A stretch of 64,000 bases of DNA from positions 1,302,001-1,366,000 of the forward strand of contig OZ037884.1 of assembly GCA_964035575.1 (NCBI GenBank), written 5' to 3'. The notes beneath the pieces are model-generated. The model saw only the letters and a program-made list of their open reading frames with translations. It had not been told where the DNA came from and made no database searches. Origin of the DNA: Rhynchopus sp. YZ270_cl-10. Its lineage: Eukaryota > Euglenozoa > Diplonemea > Diplonemida > Diplonemidae. A program made the position numbers and the translations under genes. Of this stretch, positions 41,601 to 53,190 are shown one piece after another (position 1 is the first letter of the stretch; every line of letters begins with the position of its first letter).

Positions 41601-44600
41601 CCTGTCGATCAGGTCGTCAAAGGCCGTCAGGTACTCCGCGCACTGTGGGATCCCCCGCATGTAGAACACCATGCGGCAGTAGCCTTCGCAGTATCTCAGT
41701 ACGTAGAAGGCTGCCTGGGAGTCCCCGAGGTCCACAAGGGCTTCCAGGTTGCGGCGGGAATCGTCCACCTTCTGGGCCATGTACTCCTCGCAGAAAGCCA
41801 CAGACCCAATGGGGATGCCCAAGAAGTCGAACCCATCCACATCCAACAGCCGGAACCCGCCTTCACCCATGGCGTCCTGTCCACCCTCGTTCAACGTGAA
41901 CCCCACGGCCTCGAGATCCTCCTTGGAGACGCCACCAGTGGAGATGAGCTCACACTTGTTCGCGTTCACCTCCAACCCCAGTTCGGAGCTACGAGTGCAC
42001 AGAACCTGGTACGCCTCAAAAACCGCCTTAGGGGACCCCCGCAGAGAGCCGTCATCGAGGTACCACAAAGTCCCATCCAGGCCTGGGTGCCCCTTCAGCT
42101 CTAGCGCCATCTGGTGGATGGTCAGGGAGAAGAGAAGCGGGCCCAAGGGATCTCCTTGTTGAGCTCCGCGCTGTGACCTTATGGTATCCCCACCATAAAA
42201 CAGGCTGGAGGGCTCCAGGTAACACCATCGCACCCATGGGGCCAGCTCGGGGAGGTTCGCGTCGACCGCTCTTAGCATCGACAGGCGGTCTACGCAGTTG
42301 AACGCGTTACGGTAGTCAATTTTCAAAATGACTTTACCTTTTCCGCGGTTGCGCACGGCGTACTGCGAGATAACATCAGTCGCCACTGCCGCCCCCCTTG
42401 CCGTTGCCACCCCCACCTGGTTCCCTCGAAGAAGAAGCGTCCTAGCAGGCACCCGCACTCGCGCCGACAGAATCTTTCCCACCAGTCTGCGGAGAGTGTC
42501 CCCAACCGCAATCGGTCGCACGTCCTCCTCCAGGCCCGGCCCCTTTGCAGGCTTCCGGAGAGCCACCAAGTTAGCGCCGGCGAAGAACTCAGCCACCTCC
42601 ACTGGAGCATTTCCTCGTGCCAAAGACGTCAACACTGCGGCCAGCGCTGCCAAAGTGCCCTTAGCCCGCCTCTGTAGGCAAAGTGTACGAAGGTGCGCGC
42701 CCGTCACGTTCGAGGGACCCGCCGCCGATGACTTCGGCATGCTCCGCAGGGCCTTCATCACCTCCACCACTGTCACCGGTGGGACCTCCTGAGGCTGGGG
42801 CCAATCCGCCTGCTCCAGGGCCTTGGAGTCGGCAGCGGCTGGGTGCTTCGTCTGAAGCTTTTCCAGCGTCGCCGGTGTCTGTGGGGCGAGGCCGTCGCTG
42901 GTAGCGCATGACATGGCCTGGCTCGGGAGTCCTGCTCTCGCTTTGGCGATGGTGCGCTTCCGTCTCCCTTCGTCAGTGTCTTCATCCGACCACCCCGAGG
43001 GCCTTGGCTTCCGCTCCTCTACCGTTTGCTCCCACAGGGCGACATACTGGCCAGCCTTCCAAGCCTCCAAGTCCTTCCCCCAGGTGCTCGTCAAACGTCG
43101 CTCCTGGTCCTTGCCCCCTCGTTCTGTCCGTGTCCGGTGCAACACTGTGAAGAACAGTGCAAGGCGCTTCCAGGCCACCTCGTCCTGGTACTCCAGGATG
43201 TCCATGAGGACCCTCAGGAAGAGCTCGCTGTACAGCTGTAGGTGTTTGTCTGGGCACCCGCCCTTCAGCTGGATCCTGGTGGTCCCCATGACTTCAAAGG
43301 AGGGGAGGTCATCCTGATCTGTCAGCATTCCTCGACTGGAGGGAGACGGAGCGGTGAAGCCTTCTTCGCCAAAGTGCACCGTACAGGTGTTGCAGACCTC
43401 CTTGCTCTGCGGCAATAGCATGTCGCACTGATCGTTCGCACAGCGCGACATGCCCAAGTGGCCCAACAGCTCGTCGGGGATGTACGCTCCATCCGCCTGG
43501 TGGCGACGCATATGCTGCAGCAAGCCCTTACGAGACAGGCCCCCGACCGCATCACTCGAAGACAAAATTCCCGCTCTGCATCCATCAAAGGGGCAGAACA
43601 CCCGATCCGCATTGATGTGCCCCAGCTTGGTAGCCAGGGGGGCGGTGGTGGTGGTGTTGGTGGGGATGATGCCATCCAAATGCGCTGTGTCCAGCACTGC
43701 CTGCCGAGCCTCCTTCCTCATCTTCTCTGCCATCCCCTCCTTGGTCTTCCCCACCTCCGGGACAAGCTCCACTGCCTCAAAGTGAGAGTCACAGAGAGCG
43801 ATGACGACCGTGGGAAGTTTCGCTTGGAAGCTCTCCGCGTACGACTTGGCGACTCTTTTGCTACCAGGGGTGATGCGCACGAGGGGGTTCTCTTCCGATG
43901 CCTGCACCACCACGATGTTGATGCGGGATGCTGTCGCGGTGAGCTGAAGCCCCAAGTGGTTGAGGTGGGCCTCGCCGGTCACACCATTGGCAAACTCCGT
44001 CATGGCCTCCTGCGACCCCAGCACCTGCACCAGGCGGTTCGACACCTCCACTGCTGTGTCATACAGCTGCTTGCGCATTGCCCTCACGTCCGGCTGCGTG
44101 TCGTGGTCCCAGAGGTGTAGTGCCACATAACCACAATCATTAGTAGACACGTTGGGGATGCGTTTAGCTCCAAACTTCGCCAGAGTCGCGTCCACAGACA
44201 CCGCCTGCTCTGTATACGCAGGAGCGTTCACGTTTGCGCACCCACCGGTCAACGCAAACGGGGACAAGCTTACCGGGTGCTCCGGATCAGCAGGGGCAGG
44301 GCGCAGGTCCCAGGGCGTCACCGCTCGCCACAACAACGACAGCAAGACCAGTAGGGACACCGCCAGCATGCCAAATGCCATCCCGATCCTACGAGTCCAC
44401 CTGCGTGCTGCCACACGGCGCACCTCCAAGAGAAGAACCCAGCCAAGTGGGCGCGCGACGCCGACCAGTGCCACAAAACCCGCCAAACAACCACCTGCGG
44501 ACCATGCAACCCACACCCACTCGGCTGCACGCACCGACAACTGACCCACCCCCATCACACTGGCTCTCACCAAGCTGGCAGCCACTCGGATCCCTCCGGT

Positions 44601-46820
44601 CCATCGGTGCACTCGCTCGCTCGCCCCTTCCAGCCACCGCCACCCCCTGCGTGCGCGGCACAGTCCCCGCAGCAGACCCACCCCCAGCACCTCCGCGTCC
44701 CGAAACAGCGCACAACCCAAAGCATGTGGCGCTGACCTCCCAAGCTCAGACCCCACAAAAACCAGAACCCAGATGGCCACACACTGCAAAGCACCTCTCA
44801 ACGCATCGGCGACCCTGATCCTGCGGAAAACTGGGTGCGCTGCCGGGGAGGGCGGACGATTGCAGGGCGCCTTGCGCCGACGGAGCCTGCCCGCCTGTGA
44901 CTTGGTCCAGTTCAAGGACCGGTGTCCTCGTCGCGTCCTCCTGGTCCTCCTGCCCACCAGCCACAAAATGAGATGACTGAGGGTAGGGGCGCGTCTGTCC
45001 TTCCACAGATCCAGGACCGCGAACGACACAAACACTCCCCACTCAGGTGCCTCGGCTACCCAGCAGGGGTCAGGCTGACGCAAGGAGGTGAAGACCTCCC
45101 AGAGGTTGCACCACCAGTCGAACCAAAACTCTATCTGTACACACCCCTTTTGCCACACCCGCATCATCACACAGCCACTCTGTCCTTCTCGCCCCGCAAG
45201 GCTGACCCCGAACACCAGCATACCTCGCTCACCACCCCCTAGGTTGTTGTCGCTGATGTTGTTGCTGCGTCTGCTGTTGATGTTGGTGCTGCTGTTGGAC
45301 CTGCTGTTGGAACTGCTGCTGGAACTGCTTTTGGAGACGCTGTTGGAACCGCTGCTGCAGAAGTCTGTGGAACTGCTGTTGAAACTGCTGTTAAGCCTAC
45401 TGTTGGAACTGCTGTTGGACCTGCCGTTAGAGCTGCTGCCGCAGAAGTCCTTGCTGATGAAACTGCTGTTGTGCCTGCTGTTGTGCCTGTTGCTGGAACT
45501 GCTTTTGGAAACGCTGTTGGAACTGCTGCTGCAGAAGCCATTGGAACTGCTGTTGAAACTGCTGTTGTTGTGCCTGCTGTTGGAACTGCTGCTGGACCTG
45601 CTGTTGGAACCGCTGCTGCAGAAGTCTGTGGAACTGCTGTTGAAACTGCTGTTAAGCCTACTGTTGGAACTGCTGTTGGACCTGCCGTTAGAGCTGCTGC
45701 CGCAGAAGTCCTTGCTGATGAAACTGCTGTTGTGCCTGCTGTTGTGCCTGTTGCTGGAACTGCTTTTGGAAACGCTGTTGGAACTGCTGCTGCAGAAGCC
45801 ATTGGAACTGCTGTTGAAACTGCTGTTGTTGAGCCTGCTGTTGGAACTGCTGATGGACCTGCCGTTGGAGCTGCTGCCGCAGAAGTCCTTGCTGATGAAA
45901 CTGCTGTTGTGCCTGCTGTTGTGCCTGTTGCTGGAACTGCTTTTGGAAACGCTGTTGGAACTGCTGCTGCAGAAGCCATTGGAACTGCTGTTGAAACTGC
46001 TGTTGTTGTGCCTGCTGTTGGAACTGCTGCTGGACCTGCTGTTGGAACCGCTGCTGCAGAAGTCTGTGGAACTGCTGTTGAAACTGCTGTTAAGCCTACT
46101 GTTGGAACTGCTGTTGGACCTGCCGTTAGAGCTGCTGCCGCAGAAGTCCTTGCTGTTGAAACTGCTGTTGTTGAGCCTGCTGTTGGAACTGCTGATGGAC
46201 CTGCCGTTGGAGCTGCTGCTGCAGAAGTCTTTGGAACTGCAGTTGAAACTGCTGTTGTGCCTGCTGTTGGAACTGCTGCTGGAACTGCTTTTGGAAACGC
46301 TCGTGGAACTGCTGCTGCAGAAGCCGTTGGAACTGCTGTTTAAACTGCTGTTGTGCCTGCTGTTGGAACTGCTGTTGGACCTGCTGTTGGAACCGCTGCT
46401 GCAGAAGCCTTTGGAACTGCTGGTGAAAAAGCTGTAGAGCCTGCTGTTGGAACTGCTGCTGTAAAGGCCTTTGGAACTGCTGCTGCTGCACACCAGGGGT
46501 GATACTGGGACCCCACCCAGGACTCCGAAGATTTCGTTTTTGCTGCTATCACAGTTGCAGCCACTGATGTGGTTGGGCATACATTGCCTCTTTTTGGGGA
46601 TATCATGGGGGGAAGGGGGGTGTGGGTTGTTATGACAACAGTTCTTTGCTTTGTTGCCTCCACACACGTTTTTGTTGCTGCTATCAAAGCTGCAGCTGCT
46701 TGGGTTGTTGGGCTCAAGAGGCCTCTTTTTGGGGTAAAAAAGGGGGGGAAGGGGGCTCCTGCTACTGCTGTTGATGCAGCTTAAGTTGTTGCTCCTGTTG
46801 CTGCTGTTGCTGCTGCTGCT
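37488..46820 (-). pseudogene. Main ORF of LINE C (N-terminus detached, C-terminus shifted)
   Basis: An open frame of about 3,110 codons that contains every enzyme domain of element A: OTU-like 1 (NDCGYVAL), the CPFDGC...HMRRH zinc region, reverse transcriptase with YLDDG at 42051-42062, the CSAC/RHN/RPGDVYL endonuclease (MCRASQ-free copy, residues unchanged at the motif positions), OTU-like 2 (GDCAFEAL, GHYEPL), the CEQC zinc module and the coiled coil. The family start codon lies 5 kb upstream beyond the 1,436-bp units, and the last residues are out of frame after the duplication. The enzymes look undamaged, but no normal start or end remains. Confidence 0.85.
45240..46500 (-). repeat. CTG/CAG-type coding minisatellite in LINE C
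   Basis: The counterpart of the repeat in element A, here about half as long, with the same Ser/Asn-coding words (NSSFNSSSTDFCSSGS). Unit number and order differ from A, showing rapid expansion and contraction between two otherwise very similar elements. Confidence 0.9.
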
Positions 46821-48256
46821 CACTTGTCCCCTTTGCCCTCCTCCCCTGAAGAAGAAGTGGGGAGGCGCAGGTCAGGCTGAGGACCTTTCCGCTGCTAGCC
46901 GTCCTACACCCTTTTTACACATACCTGGGGTGTTTCCGACCAGCAGCCCCTCGGTCTCCTGGTTGTGTCCTTTTCAGACACGCCCTTCCACCGAGAGCAC
47001 AGCTCACTACCACCCGATGGCTTCTTCCGTATCACAGAAACTTCCGAAGTCCGCGGGGTGTGTAACTCACTGTGGCCCGACTGTACATTGAGCCCTCTGC
47101 TTGAGAGGACCGGCTGGTGACCCAGTCTGTAGCGATCCCATGCGTCCCAGTTTGTGGTTTCACGCACTGGTGGGACACAGCCAGCTCGCGCTGACCACTC
47201 CAGTCGCCCGGAGGTGGAACCGACGGTCTGAACCGCATGAATCTGCCGACCCAATGCGATCTTTGACCGTTAGCCAGCCGATTACTCGACCTGACCTCTG
47301 CTCGGCAAGTTGGTCACGCCTGTCTGCAGGGGAGTGACTCCCCACAAGTATGCATCCGACACAACTCCCTAACAGATTCACCAGCCTAGCCTGTTCACAT
47401 CCCAACCGTCGCGGTTATGTCACCACTCACTAGTGTCGGAGTCTGTTACATGTGAGCCACAACATCGAACGAGTGCTGCTCACAAAGGCACCACCGCAGC
47501 AAATAGCGGTGCAGTTGCTTGCAGTCGTCGAGTGTGCTCACCATGTGGGTAGTCCCTGACTACACCGGCCTCTCTCTCCCTAGAGGCCGTTGCAACGGTC
47601 ACCCAGACTCCAACGCGGACAGGAGTGGCTACAGAAGTCTTTGATGGGGGCTTTTACATGGGAGGCACACCCTGACCTGGACGGACCAGTTCTGTGGCTG
47701 TGGATCACCCCTGTGGATTCAAACAGTGGACGCACCCGGTGCGTCACTGCAGACACCCAGCCAAGGTCCAGGGAGGACGACATCTCCTGAGCGTACCGAC
47801 AGCATCCGTGAAGTCCCGAAGGCCAACGCAGCCGCTGCAGACGTTCGGAAGAAGCGCCTCACCCATCGTAGATAGCCCTGACAGCAGCCACAAGCGTGCA
47901 GTAAGAACCACACAATGCAGATACAGCAGTCACCCAGTGAGATGGTCCAGGTCCCCGTCAGCAAGCCGCCATTGGCAACTACCAAACACCAACCTCTCAG
48001 CCACCCCTGTGTGTCCTTTGCTAGTGTGTGTTGACATACCTGGAATTCCGGATGCTAGGTGAGGACTGTCGTCCCCGTACCACGCACCACCCACTGTCTC
48101 CGTGGAGCAGCCCGGGTGATGCGCCGACTAGGAGGTTACACGCCAGACGTTGTCTCGTCTGCTGGTCAACGGGGCAACAAACCCACCAGGGTCCCCTCTC
48201 GGGAACGCACGCCTCCTGTTAGCAGCTACCCGTCGGGGGGCCTAATCCCCTGGGAG
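46821..48256. repeat. 1,436-bp unit of unknown nature, copy 1
   Basis: Begins CACTTGTCCCC and ends CCCCTGGGAG. No long frame on either strand. Both ends carry small hairpins: CCTCCCC-(12-nt loop)-GGGGAGG near the left end and GGGG-GCCTAAT-CCCC at the right end, and the interior has others (GGGGAGTGACTCCCC). No A tail and no clear terminal inverted repeat. It sits in CTG repeats; copy 1 alone could have a CTGCT duplication at its edges. Candidates: a non-autonomous transposon, a structured-RNA element or a captured genomic segment. Confidence 0.85.
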
Positions 48257-48774
48257 CTGCTGTTGTTGCTGCTGCTCTTGTTGCTGCTGTTGCTGCTGCT
48301 GCAGTTGCAGCTGGTGTAGCATATGTTGTTGCTGCTGTTGCTGCTGCTGCTGCTGTTGCTGCTTTTGTTGCTGCTGTTGCTGCTGCTGCTGTTGCTGCTG
48401 TTGCTGCTGTTGCTGCTGTTGCTGCTGTTGCTGCTGTTGCTGCTGTTGCTGCTGTTGCTGCTGTTGCTGCTGTTGCTGCTGTTGCTGCTGTTGCTGCTGT
48501 TGCTGCTGTTGCTGCTGTTGCTGCTGTTGCTGCTGTTGCTGCTGTTGCAGCTGGTGTAGTATATGCTGCTGTTGCTGCTGTTGCTGCTGTTGCTGCTGTT
48601 GCTGCTGTTGCTGCTGTTGCTGCTCTTGCTGCTGTTGCTGCTGTTGCTGCTGTTGCTGCTGTTGCTGCTGTTGCTGCTGTTGCTGCTGTTGCTGCTGTTG
48701 CTGCTGTTGCTGCTGTTGCTGCTGTTGCTGCTGTTGCTGCTGTTGCTGCTGTTGCTGCTGTTGCTGCCGTTGTT
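48257..48774. repeat. TTGCTGCTG-type microsatellite between unit copies 1 and 2
   Basis: About 518 bases of nearly pure trinucleotide repeat with the 9-mer TTGCTGCTG, interrupted by GCAGCTGGTGTAGCATATG-type islands that also occur in element A near 34600. On the minus strand it would encode Ser/Asn runs. Confidence 0.95.
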
Positions 48775-50210
48775 CACTTGTCCCCTTTGCCCTCCTCCCC
48801 TGAAGAAGAAGTGGGGAGGCGCAGGTCAGGCTGAGGACCTTTCCGCTGCTAGCCGTCCTACACCCTTTTTACACATACCTGGGGTGTTTCCGACCAGCAG
48901 CCCCTCGGTCTCCTGGTTGTGTCCTTTTCAGACACGCCCTTCCACCGAGAGCACAGCTCACTACCACCCGATGGCTTCTTCCGTATCACAGAAACTTCCG
49001 AAGTCCGCGGGGTGTGTAACTCACTGTGGCCCGACTGTACATTGAGCCCTCTGCTTGAGAGGACCGGCTGGTGACCCAGTCTGTAGCGATCCCATGCGTC
49101 CCAGTTTGTGGTTTCACGCACTGGTGGGACACAGCCAGCTCGCGCTGACCACTCCAGTCGCCCGGAGGTGGAACCGACGGTCTGAACCGCATGAATCTGC
49201 CGACCCAATGCGATCTTTGACCGTTAGCCAGCCGATTACTCGACCTGACCTCTGCTCGGCAAGTTGGTCACGCCTGTCTGCAGGGGAGTGACTCCCCACA
49301 AGTATGCATCCGACACAACTCCCTAACAGATTCACCAGCCTAGCCTGTTCACATCCCAACCGTCGCGGTTATGTCACCACTCACTAGTGTCGGAGTCTGT
49401 TACATGTGAGCCACAACATCGAACGAGTGCTGCTCACAAAGGCACCACCGCAGCAAATAGCGGTGCAGTTGCTTGCAGTCGTCGAGTGTGCTCACCATGT
49501 GGGTAGTCCCTGACTACACCGGCCTCTCTCTCCCTAGAGGCCGTTGCAACGGTCACCCAGACTCCAACGCGGACAGGAGTGGCTACAGAAGTCTTTGATG
49601 GGGGCTTTTACATGGGAGGCACACCCTGACCTGGACGGACCAGTTCTGTGGCTGTGGATCACCCCTGTGGATTCAAACAGTGGACGCACCCGGTGCGTCA
49701 CTGCAGACACCCAGCCAAGGTCCAGGGAGGACGACATCTCCTGAGCGTACCGACAGCATCCGTGAAGTCCCGAAGGCCAACGCAGCCGCTGCAGACGTTC
49801 GGAAGAAGCGCCTCACCCATCGTAGATAGCCCTGACAGCAGCCACAAGCGTGCAGTAAGAACCACACAATGCAGATACAGCAGTCACCCAGTGAGATGGT
49901 CCAGGTCCCCGTCAGCAAGCCGCCATTGGCAACTACCAAACACCAACCTCTCAGCCACCCCTGTGTGTCCTTTGCTAGTGTGTGTTGACATACCTGGAAT
50001 TCCGGATGCTAGGTGAGGACTGTCGTCCCCGTACCACGCACCACCCACTGTCTCCGTGGAGCAGCCCGGGTGATGCGCCGACTAGGAGGTTACACGCCAG
50101 ACGTTGTCTCGTCTGCTGGTCAACGGGGCAACAAACCCACCAGGGTCCCCTCTCGGGAACGCACGCCTCCTGTTAGCAGCTACCCGTCGGGGGGCCTAAT
50201 CCCCTGGGAG
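48775..50210. repeat. 1,436-bp unit of unknown nature, copy 2
   Basis: The same length and, wherever compared, the same sequence as the unit at 46821, in the same direction. The short chance frames inside translate identically in all three copies. Flanked by microsatellite on both sides. Confidence 0.9.
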
Positions 50211-50269
50211 CTGCTGCTGCAGTTGCAGCTGGTGTAGTATATGCTGCTGTTGCTGCTGTTGCTGCTGTT

Positions 50270-51705
50270 CACTTGTCCCCTTTGCCCTCCTCCCCTGAAG
50301 AAGAAGTGGGGAGGCGCAGGTCAGGCTGAGGACCTTTCCGCTGCTAGCCGTCCTACACCCTTTTTACACATACCTGGGGTGTTTCCGACCAGCAGCCCCT
50401 CGGTCTCCTGGTTGTGTCCTTTTCAGACACGCCCTTCCACCGAGAGCACAGCTCACTACCACCCGATGGCTTCTTCCGTATCACAGAAACTTCCGAAGTC
50501 CGCGGGGTGTGTAACTCACTGTGGCCCGACTGTACATTGAGCCCTCTGCTTGAGAGGACCGGCTGGTGACCCAGTCTGTAGCGATCCCATGCGTCCCAGT
50601 TTGTGGTTTCACGCACTGGTGGGACACAGCCAGCTCGCGCTGACCACTCCAGTCGCCCGGAGGTGGAACCGACGGTCTGAACCGCATGAATCTGCCGACC
50701 CAATGCGATCTTTGACCGTTAGCCAGCCGATTACTCGACCTGACCTCTGCTCGGCAAGTTGGTCACGCCTGTCTGCAGGGGAGTGACTCCCCACAAGTAT
50801 GCATCCGACACAACTCCCTAACAGATTCACCAGCCTAGCCTGTTCACATCCCAACCGTCGCGGTTATGTCACCACTCACTAGTGTCGGAGTCTGTTACAT
50901 GTGAGCCACAACATCGAACGAGTGCTGCTCACAAAGGCACCACCGCAGCAAATAGCGGTGCAGTTGCTTGCAGTCGTCGAGTGTGCTCACCATGTGGGTA
51001 GTCCCTGACTACACCGGCCTCTCTCTCCCTAGAGGCCGTTGCAACGGTCACCCAGACTCCAACGCGGACAGGAGTGGCTACAGAAGTCTTTGATGGGGGC
51101 TTTTACATGGGAGGCACACCCTGACCTGGACGGACCAGTTCTGTGGCTGTGGATCACCCCTGTGGATTCAAACAGTGGACGCACCCGGTGCGTCACTGCA
51201 GACACCCAGCCAAGGTCCAGGGAGGACGACATCTCCTGAGCGTACCGACAGCATCCGTGAAGTCCCGAAGGCCAACGCAGCCGCTGCAGACGTTCGGAAG
51301 AAGCGCCTCACCCATCGTAGATAGCCCTGACAGCAGCCACAAGCGTGCAGTAAGAACCACACAATGCAGATACAGCAGTCACCCAGTGAGATGGTCCAGG
51401 TCCCCGTCAGCAAGCCGCCATTGGCAACTACCAAACACCAACCTCTCAGCCACCCCTGTGTGTCCTTTGCTAGTGTGTGTTGACATACCTGGAATTCCGG
51501 ATGCTAGGTGAGGACTGTCGTCCCCGTACCACGCACCACCCACTGTCTCCGTGGAGCAGCCCGGGTGATGCGCCGACTAGGAGGTTACACGCCAGACGTT
51601 GTCTCGTCTGCTGGTCAACGGGGCAACAAACCCACCAGGGTCCCCTCTCGGGAACGCACGCCTCCTGTTAGCAGCTACCCGTCGGGGGGCCTAATCCCCT
51701 GGGAG
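50270..51705. repeat. 1,436-bp unit of unknown nature, copy 3
   Basis: The third identical-looking unit, separated from copy 2 by a 59-bp CTG-rich spacer that includes GCAGCTGGTGTAGTATATG. To its right the 5' end of element C resumes within CTG repeats. Confidence 0.9.
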
Positions 51706-51812
51706 CTGCTGTTGCTGCTCTTGTTGTTGCTGCTGGTGTAGCTCCTGCTGCTGCTGCTGATGCAGACATGCAGCACCACCCACAACGCCCCCAAAAGGGC
51801 CTTCCTCCTCAT
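51706..51812 (-). pseudogene. Detached N-terminus of the LINE C ORF
   Basis: ATG 51812 starts MRRKALLGALWVVLHVCISSSSRSYTSSNNKSSNSS, the same signal-like N-terminus as in element A, then runs into unit copy 3 and stops a few codons later. Confidence 0.8.
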
Positions 51813-52019
51813 TTTTAAAAAAGCAAAAACCAAAAAACGAAAACAAAGAAGGACAAGACACACTACGCCTTGCGCTTCGCCGGCCTGCACTCCTCTACCG
51901 TTGCCCAGGGACCGCCCCGTGGAGGCGTACAAGGCTCACAATAAAACAAAGGAAAGGGGGAGGGAGGGAGGGTAAAAAGAAAGGACAAGTGTGTTGTAAT
52001 GTGTAAAAAATGGTCCCCT

Positions 52020-52746
52020 GTAAGACCTGTCTAAGAGCCAGGCCAGTGGCATCAGGAGCCATTGGGCCACTTTTATAGATTGTGCAGTAGAGTAGAGTTT
52101 GTACAGAACTCTTGTCCTTTGAGTTCCTTTTTTCACTCCTTTAGTTTTTCATTTTTACCTTGTGAAGGTCAATTTCAATTTTTCATTTTTCAAAACCACC
52201 ACAGGTAAGCACGAGACCCACCATTGTTGTTGTTGATTTTGTTGTGCGTTATTGTTGTTTTCCCCTTTGGGTGTCAGTCAGTCGGGTCAGGTCACACTTA
52301 CTGAAGTTCTCAAAAATTTTCACCAAAAAGAAAACTACTAAAAAGATTATGGAACTTCCTTTTTATTTGTTTGTGTGTTACAGAGGAAACGGCTCACTCA
52401 ATCCCCTCCTTCTCCTCCCCTCCCCTCCCCAAGACAAAGCAAAATAAAACTACACCGGTAGACAGAGCAACCCTCCCGTCCCATCCCCTCCCCTTTTCCT
52501 TTTGGGAAAAATTGCACTCACATACGACCCTTTTGCTTATTTGCAGGGAAGTGTTGGTTGTAGTTGTCCCACATGCTTTCTATTTTAGTGCCACTAACTG
52601 TGTTTTCAGGCACTGTCTTGCCAGTACAATAGTAAAGTGCCCTTGTCTGGACATCTAGCTGTTTACATACTCGCTTGACTAGTAAGTACCCCCTCTGTCA
52701 CTGGATGTAGATAAAAAAAGCGAGCCTAGGGCTAAGTTGAACAACA

Positions 52747-52806
<60 letters not shown>
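52020..52806 (+). mobile_element. LINE element D, second part with poly(A) tail
   Basis: After the 20-bp target duplication of C (52020-52039), the plus-strand 3' untranslated region of D continues to its end AGCCTAGGGCTAAGTTGAACAACAC and a 59-nt A tail (52748-52806). The 12-bp duplication CAAGGCCCTGGA follows at 52807-52818, closing D. Confidence 0.85.
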
Positions 52807-52807
<1 letters not shown>

Positions 52808-52819
52808 AAGGCCCTGGAG

Positions 52820-52861
<42 letters not shown>

Positions 52862-52863
<2 letters not shown>

Positions 52864-53131
52864 CCCTAGGCTCGACTTTTTTTTGTTCCACATCAAACTG
52901 GACAGGGCAAGGGGGGTACGTTTATAATGCACATGAAAGGCGCTTGGTCCGAGCGAAGCGAGGGCCAAAAGTCTTACAATCAGTACCTTTTTTGTCAAGA
53001 CACCTCTGTTTTGATTCGAGGTCCCTGAGACCCCTGATCACCTCCCCCCAACCCTCTCCGGGAAAAAGAAAACACTAAAAACCCGGACCACCGGGAAAAA
53101 AAAAAAAAAAAACACAAAAAAAAAAAAAAAC

Positions 53132-53190
<59 letters not shown>

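Larger units (their letters stand above)
35414..52019 (-). mobile_element. LINE element C, full-length but disrupted family 1 copy
   Basis: A 16.6-kb minus-strand element with a 64-nt A tail (T tract 35414-35477), family 3' and 5' ends (ACAGGGGACC at the 5' end) and a 20-bp target duplication at 35394-35413 and 52020-52039. It sits inside element D. Two changes spoil its frame: a 1,043-bp tandem duplication near the 3' end of the coding region, and three 1,436-bp units of unknown origin inserted in the CTG-rich 5' part. The rest is almost identical to A by eye. Its 3' end is 45 bases longer than A's (GCGAGCCTAGGGCTAAGTTG...). Confidence 0.92.

Noticed and set aside
46821-48256. The 1,436-bp unit as a spliceosomal, group I or group II intron
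   Set aside because: No GT...AG ends on either strand, no GTGYG start or domain V-like end, and removal does not restore the LINE frame simply.
46821-48256. The 1,436-bp unit as a Helitron or CACTA element
   Set aside because: Left end CACTTG lacks the CACTA terminus and its complement is not at the right end; the A|TC and CTRR|T marks of Helitrons are absent.
48323-48559. Poly-Leu frames in the microsatellite
   Set aside because: Pure trinucleotide repeat with no flanking protein-like sequence.
23149-52911. Apparent 30-bp or longer target duplication around the whole 30-kb cluster
   Set aside because: The right-hand match belongs to the 3' untranslated region of LINE F, whose A tail begins just before it; the left-hand match is a scrap of the same region, so the pair does not bracket one insertion.
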